From positions 1-64,000 of the forward strand of contig JAVKDD010000015.1 of the NCBI GenBank assembly GCA_040222455.1: a DNA stretch of 64,000 nucleotides, given 5' to 3'. Positions 55,298 through 63,313 of this stretch are shown here, piece by piece. A program made the translations under genes and the position numbers. The notes under the pieces were generated by a model. That model was given only the letters and a program-made list of their open reading frames with translations, was not told the origin of the DNA and ran no database searches. This DNA comes from RHLJ01 sp040222455 (GTDB lineage Bacteria > Bacteroidota > Rhodothermia > Balneolales > Balneolaceae). How positions within the stretch are numbered: position 1 is the stretch's first letter; every line of letters starts with the position of its first letter.

Positions 55298-56392
55298 TTA
55301 ATTTTGAGAAGTTTGTTTTAATTCATTTTTAAACTCTTTAGGTGTTTTTCCAACTACCTTCTTAAAAGAAGTATAAAAACTAGACTTTGAATTAAATCCA
55401 ACTTCATAGATTACTTCTAATATTGTTTGCTTTGGGTCTTTAGCATCCTCAAATATTCTTACAGCTTCTTTAATTCGGTACGAATTTACCAGGTCAGCAA
55501 AGTTCATATCAAATTGACTATTGATTACATATGAAAGATTTCGTGATGTAATATCAATTTTTGCAGATAGTTCATTTAACGAAAACTCTGGATTCAAATA
55601 AAGTTTATTCTCGATCATAATAGCGTTTACAATTTCTTTGTATTGCTTTAAATCCTGATCACTTAAACTTGAACTACTATACTTCTTTGAGCCCTTGTTT
55701 TCTGAAAGTGATATTTCATCCTCTGTGATTCCGGAAAATAAATCAGGGTATTTAAGTCCTTTTAATACAATGGTAGAAACTAAGGACAATATTACAAGCA
55801 GCTGAAGCACATATACGGTAGTCATATTCTCAAAAACGATAGTCATACCAGAACTATGGTAAATAAAGTCTATGACCATTATTGTAATAAAAAACATCAA
55901 CAAATGATTCAGCCAATCAAGTGAAATTATGTCAAGATTTGATCTTGTTTCCTTTAATACTTTTTTGTGAAGCCTTGTAGCTTTGAGTGATGCTATCAAA
56001 TACACGAAAATTGAAATCTGAACAATTAGAATCACAATCGACTCTTTTAATAAGACAAACTCAAAAACTAAGAGTAGACTTAACAGAAAAGGGATGGCAT
56101 GAATACCATCTTTCACTTTAAATGAAAAGTCTTTCATAATCATACTTTTTGTATAAATGAATATGATTGGACCATATAAAAACTTGAAGGGCAAAAAGTA
56201 ATCCTGGAATTGAAACCACCCAGCTTGTTCCAAAAAAATAGTGAAAAACTGTGCCCCTAAAACAAGTAATAACCCACCAAGAATACCATTACTTATTGAT
56301 TTCCCTCTTTTAGTATTGAAAAGGAAAAGAGTACAGAAAAAGCATTGGAAAATAATTAGACTGATTATACTATTTACAATTGTACCACTCAT
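55298..56392 (-). CDS. seven-TM AraC-family regulator 1
   Basis: 364 aa. The N-terminal half has about seven TM helices with short loops. A linker 'SENKGSKKYSSSSLSDQDL' leads to an AraC-type double HTH: 'YLNPEFSLNELSAKIDITSRNLSYVINSQFDMNF' and the conserved second motif 'TILEVIYEVGFNSKSSFYTSFKKVVGKTPKEF'. It is a one-component regulator with a membrane sensor. Its paralog lies at 59533-60612. It is divergent from the MBL-fold gene, with an operator-like site between them. Confidence 0.9.
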   Translation of the reverse strand: MSGTIVNSIISLIIFQCFFCTLFLFNTKRGKSISNGILGGLLLVLGAQFFTIFLEQAGWFQFQDYFLPFKFLYGPIIFIYTKSMIMKDFSFKVKDGIHAIPFLLSLLLVFEFVLLKESIVILIVQISIFVYLIASLKATRLHKKVLKETRSNLDIISLDWLNHLLMFFITIMVIDFIYHSSGMTIVFENMTTVYVLQLLVILSLVSTIVLKGLKYPDLFSGITEDEISLSENKGSKKYSSSSLSDQDLKQYKEIVNAIMIENKLYLNPEFSLNELSAKIDITSRNLSYVINSQFDMNFADLVNSYRIKEAVRIFEDAKDPKQTILEVIYEVGFNSKSSFYTSFKKVVGKTPKEFKNELKQTSQN

Positions 56393-56529
56393 TGATTCGG
56401 ATATACCATTTTTTAATCCCTATTCAAAAAAAACCAACTATTTTCGAAAATATTTCCTCAATGTTTCAGCTATAAATTTAATCGAACAATTTAAACTTTC
56501 TGATATTTTTAGATTTGGAAATATAAAAA

Positions 56530-56551
56530 GTCTCGAATCATGAACATGGAC
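56530..56551. promoter_or_regulatory. ATTCATGAAT operator-like site, copy 5
   Basis: Core AATCATGAAC (56536-56545), followed by GGAC. It lies between the divergent AraC regulator 1 and MBL-fold genes. Confidence 0.45.
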
Positions 56552-56617
56552 TAAATTGAGATTAATGAGTTCTATTTTCAGTACTTGAAATATAAACTCC
56601 TCATATGTTTAGTGTTA

Positions 56618-57532
56618 ATGAAATCAATAAATCTATACTTCACTTTATTCATTCTATCAATTTTTAATAGTAGCCTTTTTGCTCAAATAGATTCTAAAAA
56701 ATCTGAACTTAAAATAGAGAAGTTAGACGAGCACATATACCTTGCTGTACAGAATACTAATATCTCAAATCCTACTAGTATAATTTATATTAAACCTGAT
56801 TTCTCTCTTCTAATTGATCCAGGGTTTACTCAAATGCAAAGCATCATTAGAGATTCCATTGAAGCTTTAAATGGTGGACCGATTAAATATGTAATGGGTA
56901 CTCATTTCCACACCGATCATGCTCAAGCTTTGGAAGAGTATTATGATACATCGAATATACTATTATCAAGTTATCAGTATCCTGGCGCAAAAGACCTTAA
57001 GCTTTCAAGAGTATTCTCAAGTTCTGGTAGCAGTTATAACCTAAATCTTGGTGAGGAAGAATTGGAAATTCATACTCTTCCTGAACCACGTGGACATACC
57101 AGTTCTGACGCCGTTTTTTACTTTAAGAGTTCAAACATTATTGTAGTTGGAGACTATTTATTCTATGATATGTACCCGATTATCGATGTGAATGGTGGGG
57201 GCAGCATTGACGGGTATTTTAAGAACTTAAACTATATTCTTGGAATGATTGATAATGATTCGAAGGTCATCCCAGGACACACTTCATTCAAACCTGAAGT
57301 TGAAAAGAATTATTACTCAAAAGAAGAGCTAACAAATCACGTTTCAGAACTGCTTGAATCTATAGAATGGGTAAAAGTGAAAAAGAAAAACGGTGCTACA
57401 CTCTCTTTGATTATTGAAGAAGGATTACCTTCTAAATACGGCAAATATAATGAAGGAATGAAATTCGTTTCTGAAGAAAAATGGATCACTTTTATTTATA
57501 AAAATAGTCTTTCTAAAACCACTACCAACTAA
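56618..57532 (+). CDS. secreted metallo-beta-lactamase-fold hydrolase 1
   Basis: 304 aa from the ATG of MKSINLYF; the longer reading begins at a TTG 33 nt upstream. A signal peptide ends at 'SLFAQ'. The zinc motif is 'GTHFHTDHAQAL' (H96, H98, D100, H101), with further ligands in 'EPRGHTSSDAVFYF', 'VVGDYLFYD' and 'VIPGHTSF'. This layout matches MBL-fold hydrolases with two metal sites. Antibiotic hydrolysis cannot be inferred. A lipoprotein gene follows 17 nt later. Confidence 0.86.
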   Translation: MKSINLYFTLFILSIFNSSLFAQIDSKKSELKIEKLDEHIYLAVQNTNISNPTSIIYIKPDFSLLIDPGFTQMQSIIRDSIEALNGGPIKYVMGTHFHTDHAQALEEYYDTSNILLSSYQYPGAKDLKLSRVFSSSGSSYNLNLGEEELEIHTLPEPRGHTSSDAVFYFKSSNIIVVGDYLFYDMYPIIDVNGGGSIDGYFKNLNYILGMIDNDSKVIPGHTSFKPEVEKNYYSKEELTNHVSELLESIEWVKVKKKNGATLSLIIEEGLPSKYGKYNEGMKFVSEEKWITFIYKNSLSKTTTN

Positions 57533-57549
57533 ATGTAAAATTTTTAATA

Positions 57550-58089
57550 ATGAAGAATTCTTTATCTAAATCTTTAATAATCTTATTCATAATTTTGACA
57601 GCTTGTGAAATAAATAATTCTAAAGCCAGCCAAGAAATTCTACTAACTACTCATAACGGTAAACAATTATCATTAAATGGTATTTGGACTTCTGGATGTG
57701 TTGAAAATAATAGCAAGTTTTTTATCGAGAGATTTACATTTTCAGAAAATAAGATCGAAGTTCTTGTTACCTATTATTCTGATTCAAATTGTACTCAGAA
57801 TCTTGAAAATGAACTTAGTGAATTAGAATTCAAAGTTGACGGTACAATTGAAGTTTCATTGATCGGTCAAGAACTAATTGCCAACAAGGTTTCTGGCACA
57901 ATAAAAATCGGTGAAGAAGTAAATCCATTCAAACAAGTAATATGCGTTGTTGAAAACACACTTTATGAAACCCAGTCTAATAGAAAAGTAATTAGTTTTT
58001 ATCATGCTTCATTTGACAACGATGAAGTAGAACTATCTCCCGACGGTTACCCCATTAATCTAAATTCATACTTTTTATTTAAAGAATAG
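57550..58089 (+). CDS. hypothetical lipoprotein
   Basis: 179 aa with a lipoprotein signal ('SLIILFIILTAC', lipid-attached Cys around residue 19). The mature part looks like a small beta-barrel (repeated 'LNGIWTSGCVENNSKFFIERFTFSENKIEVLVTYY'), reminiscent of lipocalin-like domains in Bacteroidota lipoproteins. I cannot name a family. Two Cys (in 'SGCVE' and 'SNCTQ') could form a disulfide. Probably co-transcribed with the MBL-fold gene. Confidence 0.65.
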   Translation: MKNSLSKSLIILFIILTACEINNSKASQEILLTTHNGKQLSLNGIWTSGCVENNSKFFIERFTFSENKIEVLVTYYSDSNCTQNLENELSELEFKVDGTIEVSLIGQELIANKVSGTIKIGEEVNPFKQVICVVENTLYETQSNRKVISFYHASFDNDEVELSPDGYPINLNSYFLFKE

Positions 58090-58243
58090 CTCAAAATAAA
58101 AATATTAATTCTGTTAAGATTTAGATTCATTTATCTAATAATGGCAAAGTTTGGGTATCTATACACAAAAGTAAAAATGTTCATCATTTTTGAAAATAGT
58201 AAGGTTTAAATTGCTCGTCCTAGGGTATTAAATGTTTTACACT

Positions 58244-59212
58244 TTATTCAATTATTTTAAAGTAATTGAAATTCTGTTGTGGAAGATAATTGAGATCAGA
58301 TACTCTAAGCTTTAGTTCATCAATAACTTTTGATGAACTTGAATCCTTGTCAAAGACAATCAAATTATCATTTAGAGATAATCTTTTTAACATTTTTAAG
58401 TTTGACAAGGAATCTATGTTTGAAATTTCATTCGCTCCTAATTCAAGCCATTTAATATTAACCAAGTCCTTCAAAGAATTAATATTTTCGATAGAGTTTT
58501 TCCATAAGAAGAGTTTTTCAAGATTATGCAATTCTCTCAATGCGTTAATATCAGTAATATTATTATTTCGAAGATCTAGCCACTTAATTGAGGAGATATG
58601 AGTTAGAGAGTTTATATTTTTAATTTTATTTCCACTTAAAGTTAACTGCTCTAAATTTTCGAGATTTGAAAGTGGGGAGATGTCTTCTAATTGATTATCA
58701 TCTATGGCTAGTTGGTACAAATTATTTAAACCTGATAGCGCACTTATATCACTAATTTCATTCTGAGAAATTATTAAATGTTGTAGACTATCTAAGTTTC
58801 TTAAAGGGGTAATGTCTGAAACCCTGTTTCCCGGTATCCAAATTCCAACTAAGCTTTTTATATTTTCTAAAGGTGAAAGGTCAACAATCTCTCCGTTAGC
58901 TAAGTTTAAAACCTTTAGGTGTTCTAAATCACTCAATGGAGATAAATCTTTAATTGGGTTAAATCCTGCCGTTAGAACTTCAAGGTTTTTAAGATATTCA
59001 ATGCCTTCTAAGGAGTTAATGTTTTTATCAAGAATATTCAGTCTAGTAATTTTTTCTAATTTCTTTGAATCTAGAGTACCATTAGTTAGCCCTATTGTCT
59101 CTCTAACTACTTTATCGAAATTAGGATCTTGAAACTGAACACTTTCTTGGGAATAGATATTCTGCACAACTACTAATAAACTAAATATTATTGATACTGA
59201 TATTCTTTTCAT
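58244..59212 (-). CDS. secreted leucine-rich-repeat protein (internalin/SDS22-like)
   Basis: 322 aa from MKRISVSI; an ATG 15 nt upstream is possible. A signal peptide ends near 'NIYSQ'. Residues about 60-310 are about eleven 22-residue LRRs of the pattern L..L..L.L..N.I.DI..L..L, for example 'LDSLQHLIISQNEISDISALSGLNNL'. A short N-terminal cap precedes them, and no anchor or sorting domain follows. Likely periplasmic or exported and used for protein binding. No enzyme motif is present. Confidence 0.87.
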   Translation of the reverse strand: MKRISVSIIFSLLVVVQNIYSQESVQFQDPNFDKVVRETIGLTNGTLDSKKLEKITRLNILDKNINSLEGIEYLKNLEVLTAGFNPIKDLSPLSDLEHLKVLNLANGEIVDLSPLENIKSLVGIWIPGNRVSDITPLRNLDSLQHLIISQNEISDISALSGLNNLYQLAIDDNQLEDISPLSNLENLEQLTLSGNKIKNINSLTHISSIKWLDLRNNNITDINALRELHNLEKLFLWKNSIENINSLKDLVNIKWLELGANEISNIDSLSNLKMLKRLSLNDNLIVFDKDSSSSKVIDELKLRVSDLNYLPQQNFNYFKIIE

Positions 59213-59532
59213 GCTAGTTCCCATCATTTTTTATAAATATTTTAAATTGAATTATGAATATTGAAAGAATCAATAAATAACTTTTTTTAGATGTGTTCGT
59301 CTTTATTCACGTATTAAGACTTTATTATTCAGTGCTTCTATCCTTCCTGAACAATAATTATAGAGTGACAGGAAAAAGGATACCATTATTGATATTTGAT
59401 TGTCCTTTTTATTATTACTCCATCTACTCAAAAGCTGATCTAGTCAAGCAACTAAATCAATTGAACTATACTATTATACAAACCATATGAGATGATCATA
59501 ATTCAAATCTATTACTTAGTATTAAAACTAGA
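59213..59532. other. intergenic region between LRR and AraC genes
   Basis: It contains the operator-like site at 59299-59320. A 65-codon frame (59293-59490) overlaps that site and shows no family or leader, so I do not call a gene. Nothing else is recognised. Confidence 0.5.
59299..59320. promoter_or_regulatory. ATTCATGAAT operator-like site, copy 6
   Basis: Both arms are perfect (GTCTT at 59299-59303, AAGAC at 59316-59320) around core ATTCACGTAT (59305-59314), two mismatches. It lies 92 nt upstream of the LRR gene start. Confidence 0.55.
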
Positions 59533-60612
59533 CTAAGTAGGATTTAAATTAGCCCGATATTCTTTAGGAGTCATATTGGTGTACTTTTTAAAAGCATTAT
59601 AAAAACTTGATTTCGAATTAAACCCAACTTCATATAATACCTCCAATACGGTCATTTTAGAATCATCACTTTCGTTAAATATTTTTAGTGCTCGCTCTAT
59701 TCTATAATGGTTTATATACTCTGAAAAATTCTTATCAAATTGTGTGTTTATAACTTGAGATAACTCCCGACTTGAGATTGATAACATATCTGCAACATCA
59801 CTAAGAGTTAGTTCTGGATTAAGATACGTGCATTCAGTATGCATCAGATGTTCTAACTGTGACCTATAATTTTGCAAATCTTCACTTTTCAGTGGAGATG
59901 TTGCATATTTCTCTCTTGAGTCTTCAATAATTTGATTGTCTTCGCTACTTATTCCTGAAAAAAGATTTGGATGCTTCAGTCCTTTAAATACCATAACATT
60001 TACAAGAAGAAAAAGCACCAAAGTTTCCACTAATATCATTACTTCAAGCGGCCAGAAGGCTTCATTATATAACGTATTGTTAATAAAGTTGATGATTAGT
60101 GCAACCGTTAACAAAGAAACAAGCTGTTGAAGCCAGGCTAGTGAGATAGCAGAATAAGATGATCGAATTTGTTTTATTACTGCTTGGTATTGATTGATCT
60201 TTAAATAAGAAGCAAATAGGTATACAATAGCGCTGAAGTTGACGATAAATAGTAGAAATACTCTGTTTATTGAAGCATTCATGTTTAATACTGTTAGCAT
60301 CATTAGAAATGGAATCAAATGAATTGTACTTGTATACGTTAGTTTGTACTCTTTTTCTGTAATACTTCTCACATAGAAATATAGTATTGGTCCAAATACG
60401 AACCTGATTGAAAGCGCAAAGCGATACACATAAATGTTTCCTGTATCTAATAGGGTTAGTAAGCTCATTTGAAGCCCCAAAACAATGAGGAAAATTCCCA
60501 TCAAATTATTACTTAAAGACTTCCCTGAACTTGTAGTAAATAGATATAAGCTAAAGAGTGCACATTGAAAAACTATAAATACTTGTATTATTTCTATGAT
60601 TTCGAAGATCAT
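59533..60612 (-). CDS. seven-TM AraC-family regulator 2
   Basis: 359 aa, a clear paralog of the regulator at 55298. About seven TM helices, a linker 'SREKYATSPLKSEDL', and an AraC double HTH 'YLNPELTLSDVADMLSISSRELSQVINTQFDKNF' with 'TVLEVLYEVGFNSKSSFYNAFKKYTNMTPKEY'. The second HTH is nearly the same in the two proteins ('EVGFNSKSSFY'), so they may read overlapping sites. An inverted repeat lies 38 nt upstream. Confidence 0.9.
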   Translation of the reverse strand: MIFEIIEIIQVFIVFQCALFSLYLFTTSSGKSLSNNLMGIFLIVLGLQMSLLTLLDTGNIYVYRFALSIRFVFGPILYFYVRSITEKEYKLTYTSTIHLIPFLMMLTVLNMNASINRVFLLFIVNFSAIVYLFASYLKINQYQAVIKQIRSSYSAISLAWLQQLVSLLTVALIINFINNTLYNEAFWPLEVMILVETLVLFLLVNVMVFKGLKHPNLFSGISSEDNQIIEDSREKYATSPLKSEDLQNYRSQLEHLMHTECTYLNPELTLSDVADMLSISSRELSQVINTQFDKNFSEYINHYRIERALKIFNESDDSKMTVLEVLYEVGFNSKSSFYNAFKKYTNMTPKEYRANLNPT

Positions 60613-60650
60613 ATTTTTATTCAGACACTTTTTACTTTCGTTAATATTTT

Positions 60651-60675
60651 CAAACTCAATCGAATTACGAGTTTG
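60651..60675. promoter_or_regulatory. inverted repeat upstream of AraC regulator 2
   Basis: CAAACTC (60651-60657) and GAGTTTG (60669-60675), a perfect 7-bp inverted repeat with an 11-bp spacer. Possibly an autoregulatory site; there is no further support. Confidence 0.3.
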
Positions 60676-60795
60676 GATTCGTGTGGTTGCATTAATTAAA
60701 TGGTAGTATTTCTAGAATTAGGATAATATCTATTATTTAGATGATTATTCTGTTGACATCAATCAAACTATTTAAACTTTATTCATTTAAAAGTA

Positions 60796-61059
60796 TTGCT
60801 TTTTGATTTTCAAAATATCACAACTAATTTGGTAGCTAATTCATGCTTCTATTTAATAGTTACTGACCTTTTGATTATTATTTTTATTAAAAACCAACAC
60901 AAATACTTTTACTACTCAAATATTATTTTTTGCCTCACAATTTATCTGATTTATGAACTAAGCATTCCAAATAATTGGAATATTAGATTGGACTTATACT
61001 TAATGTGGCCTCTTTTGATAATTATAACTGGAATATCCTTTTTAAAAACCCGTAAGTAA
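60796..61059 (+). CDS. possible small membrane protein
   Basis: 87 codons from a TTG, with no ATG near the start. Three hydrophobic segments are predicted ('FYLIVTDLLIIIFI', 'NIIFCLTIYLIYELSI', 'LMWPLLIIITGISFL') ending in a basic tail 'FLKTRK'. This looks like a real membrane protein or the tail of one. AT-rich sequence can mimic this pattern, so the call is weak. Confidence 0.4.
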   Translation: MLFDFQNITTNLVANSCFYLIVTDLLIIIFIKNQHKYFYYSNIIFCLTIYLIYELSIPNNWNIRLDLYLMWPLLIIITGISFLKTRK

Positions 61060-61086
61060 GGAGAATTCTCAATTAATAAATATTTG

Positions 61087-61108
61087 ATCTCTATTCAAGA
61101 ATCAAAAC
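61087..61108 (+). promoter_or_regulatory. ATTCATGAAT operator-like site, copy 7
   Basis: Core ATTCAAGAAT (61093-61102), one mismatch, followed by CAAAACTAC. It and the downstream 60 nt (including AATTTAATCAAC) resemble the region around copy 8, so a leader duplication is likely here too. Confidence 0.45.
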
Positions 61109-61308
61109 TACTTTCGCTTCAAGTTTGATTAGATTTTTAAAGAAATTTAATCAACTTAACTTAATAACTTCTTGTCCAATCATAGTTCCAAATTTTACTG
61201 GTAATATAGAATGCATCTTTTTTGGTTCTATCTAACGATCTAAATGGCTGCGGAATACATTTAGGAAAAAAGAATTAAATCATGACTTCAAACGTAATTG
61301 AATAATAA

Positions 61309-62115
61309 ATGAGATTTTTATTCTTCTTAGCATTACTTCTGTCAACCGATAGAACTCTGGCACAGGAAATTCAAGTTCAATACTTGGCAAATGAAGGTGT
61401 TCGAATTTCAAATGAACATTCAGTCGTTTACATTGACGCATTATTTGGAAATGAGTTTGAAGCATATGATTATCTCACAGTTGATACCCTTAATCTGGTG
61501 TTTAATGATGGAAAAGATCGCACTAAAAATACTTTTATACTCGCATCACATGTTCATGGTGATCATTTTAGTGCCGATATAACCGGTGAATTTTTACAAT
61601 CCAATCCAAATACACTTTTTATATCTCCACAAGAAACCATTGATGTGTTTAAAAGTACTTTCGAAGACTTTCAAGATATCTCTGAGCAGGTCAAAACCGT
61701 AGCTCTCCAAAAATATCAATATCATATTTTTGAATTTGATCATCTCAAAATTACGATCATAAATTTAGATCATCTTGGGGAAAGTCCATGGAAAGAGGCT
61801 ATAAACTTTGCTTACATCATCGAAATGAATGGGAAAAAAATCATCCACTTTGGTGATGCTGGAATTGATGAGGTAAATCTTAAGACATTAAACCTACCCA
61901 AAATGAATTTAGATATAGCTATTATTCGTATTGGTCAAATAGCTTCTTTGAACCATAAGATACTCATTGATAGATATATTGCGCCAAAACATTTGGTAGC
62001 TGCTCATATACCTCTCTCATATTATGACCGAGCTGAAAGTATTTTAAAGGACTTTGATTATGATAATGTTATCATTTTTAATGAACCATTGAAAGAGTAC
62101 ACTTTTAAAAATTAG
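61309..62115 (+). CDS. secreted metallo-beta-lactamase-fold protein 2 (UlaG-like)
   Basis: 268 aa with signal peptide (to about 'RTLAQ'). The zinc motif is 'ASHVHGDHFSAD' (H81, H83, D85, H86). 'NLDHLGESPW' and 'IIHFGDAGIDEVNL' supply other ligands, and 'AAHIPLSYYDRAE' is the last. The start 'QVQYLANEGVRISNEHSVVYIDAL' resembles UlaG-type MBL proteins that detect or hydrolyse phosphodiester or lactone bonds. It is not closely similar to the MBL protein at 56618. A hairpin follows the stop. Confidence 0.84.
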   Translation: MRFLFFLALLLSTDRTLAQEIQVQYLANEGVRISNEHSVVYIDALFGNEFEAYDYLTVDTLNLVFNDGKDRTKNTFILASHVHGDHFSADITGEFLQSNPNTLFISPQETIDVFKSTFEDFQDISEQVKTVALQKYQYHIFEFDHLKITIINLDHLGESPWKEAINFAYIIEMNGKKIIHFGDAGIDEVNLKTLNLPKMNLDIAIIRIGQIASLNHKILIDRYIAPKHLVAAHIPLSYYDRAESILKDFDYDNVIIFNEPLKEYTFKN

Positions 62116-62131
62116 ATTATCCATGTAAAAC

Positions 62132-62151
62132 AACACTTTTGAAAAGGTGTT
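62132..62151 (+). terminator. hairpin downstream of MBL gene 2
   Basis: AACACTTTT (62132-62140) pairs with AAAAGGTGTT (62142-62151) with one bulge, 17 nt after the stop codon. A following T tract is poor. Confidence 0.35.
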
Positions 62152-62226
62152 ATTCTAGTTCCGTTGCCCTAGATTCAAGCATATTCATTGCCCAATTTTG
62201 GTTTTTGCTAATTGGTCCTTTAATTG

Positions 62227-62248
62227 ATCTCCATTCATGAATCAGAAC
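62227..62248 (+). promoter_or_regulatory. ATTCATGAAT operator-like site, copy 8
   Basis: Core perfect (62233-62242) with right arm CAGAAC. It ends 59 nt before the ATG of the PD40 lipoprotein gene. The downstream CTAATCAACA tract matches CTAATCATCA in the copy 2 leader. Confidence 0.55.
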
Positions 62249-62301
62249 TACACTAGGCTCATTATTAACTAGGTTTGATGAAAATCTAATCAACATAATT
62301 C

Positions 62302-63159
62302 ATGGCTCTAAAAAAATCATTCTACCTACTTTATTTCTTAGTTTTCATTAGCTGTAGCCAAAAAAGTTCAGGTCCTGGTGGCTTATTTTCACCTACTTAT
62401 TCACCTGATGGAACTCTACTTGCCTATTATGAATACTTGAATGGGGTTCCTGAGATTATGATTTATTCATTTTCCGATTCAAAATCTTTACAAATAACTT
62501 CTGGTGATGGCGCATGGAGTATCGTCCCTAAATGGAACAATGCGGGAGATAAGCTAATGTTTTCACATGGTCAAAATATGATGACGTTGGATGTCGCCAT
62601 TTATTCGATGGATTCGAAAGAATTGGTAACCTTTCAACGATTTGGAACCGAGTTTTCAGTCGTCTGGAATGAAGAATCCCATGTATGGGCAAATAGATCA
62701 TTATCAGGTATTACATTTTATCAATCTCAAAATGATCTTCCAAGTTCTTTTGAAAAGATTGATATCCCAGAATTTTCTAACTATTGGATTTACCCTATTA
62801 CTGAAGACGGTGATATGTTGGTGCAAGTAAATGATGAAGATTCATTTGGTCTTTACAGATTTACTGGAGATAGCGAACCTATTTTAATACTAAAGGAAAA
62901 AGGACTTAAAAACGTCGTCTTATCAAGGGAACAAAAGCATATCGCTTTTGAAAAGACTGTAGATGAAAACACGGATATTTATATTTCAAATATAGATGGT
63001 ACGAATTTGGAGCGATTGACAACGAATGAGTTTCCAGATTATATGCCCGACTTCTCCCCTGATGGAAAAACTTTAGTATTTTCATCAGCACGATCAGGTA
63101 CTTATAAAATTTATTCATTTGATCTTGAGTCAAGAAATATAACCCTTCTACTAGACTAG
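62302..63159 (+). CDS. PD40 (TolB-like) propeller lipoprotein
   Basis: 285 aa. A lipoprotein signal ('FYLLYFLVFISC', Cys about residue 18) is followed by 'SGPGGLFSPTYSPDGTLLAYYEYLNGVPEIMIYSF' and PD40 blades through to 'MPDFSPDGKTLVFSSARSGTYKIYSFDLES'. It is the fifth PD40 locus of the region and the only one with a lipid anchor. It converges on the feo genes with a 13-nt gap. Confidence 0.83.
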   Translation: MALKKSFYLLYFLVFISCSQKSSGPGGLFSPTYSPDGTLLAYYEYLNGVPEIMIYSFSDSKSLQITSGDGAWSIVPKWNNAGDKLMFSHGQNMMTLDVAIYSMDSKELVTFQRFGTEFSVVWNEESHVWANRSLSGITFYQSQNDLPSSFEKIDIPEFSNYWIYPITEDGDMLVQVNDEDSFGLYRFTGDSEPILILKEKGLKNVVLSREQKHIAFEKTVDENTDIYISNIDGTNLERLTTNEFPDYMPDFSPDGKTLVFSSARSGTYKIYSFDLESRNITLLLD

Positions 63160-63172
63160 AATAATATCCTAA

Positions 63173-63313
63173 CTAAGAACAATTACAATCCGGACCACAA
63201 TTACGCTCAGATTTATCTTTGGTGAGTGGCTTTATCACAAATCGGTTTCCAAGATACACGATCACGATAACTAACATTCCAAAAGCGACACCAGTTTGAA
63301 AGCTCAGTTCCAT
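63173..63313 (-). CDS. FeoB-associated Cys-rich membrane protein
   Basis: A 46-aa protein. One TM ('TGVAFGMLVIVIVYLGNRFVI', about 7-27) is followed by a basic stretch and a Cys-rich tail 'NCGPDCNCS' (three Cys). The ATG shares its A with the feoB stop (TAATG), indicating translational coupling. Small Cys-rich proteins of this type sit next to feoB in many Bacteroidota and may act in ferrous-iron handling or FeoB assembly. Function is inferred from context. Confidence 0.85.
   Translation of the reverse strand: MELSFQTGVAFGMLVIVIVYLGNRFVIKPLTKDKSERNCGPDCNCS

Noticed and set aside
59293..59490. 65-codon open frame on the plus strand
   Set aside because: It overlaps the operator-like site, lacks a leader or recognisable fold, and its composition follows the AT-rich background.
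56618..62115. Antibiotic-resistance island reading (serine beta-lactamase fold, two MBL folds, EreA-like protein)
   Set aside because: These are broad hydrolase superfamilies with environmental homologs. No residue pattern seen here identifies a true resistance enzyme.
41500..62300. Possibility that the recurring intergenic palindromes are integron attC sites
   Set aside because: The core and arms lack the GTTRRRY/RYYYAAC ends, there is no integrase, and genes lie on both strands with leader duplications that fit local duplication better.
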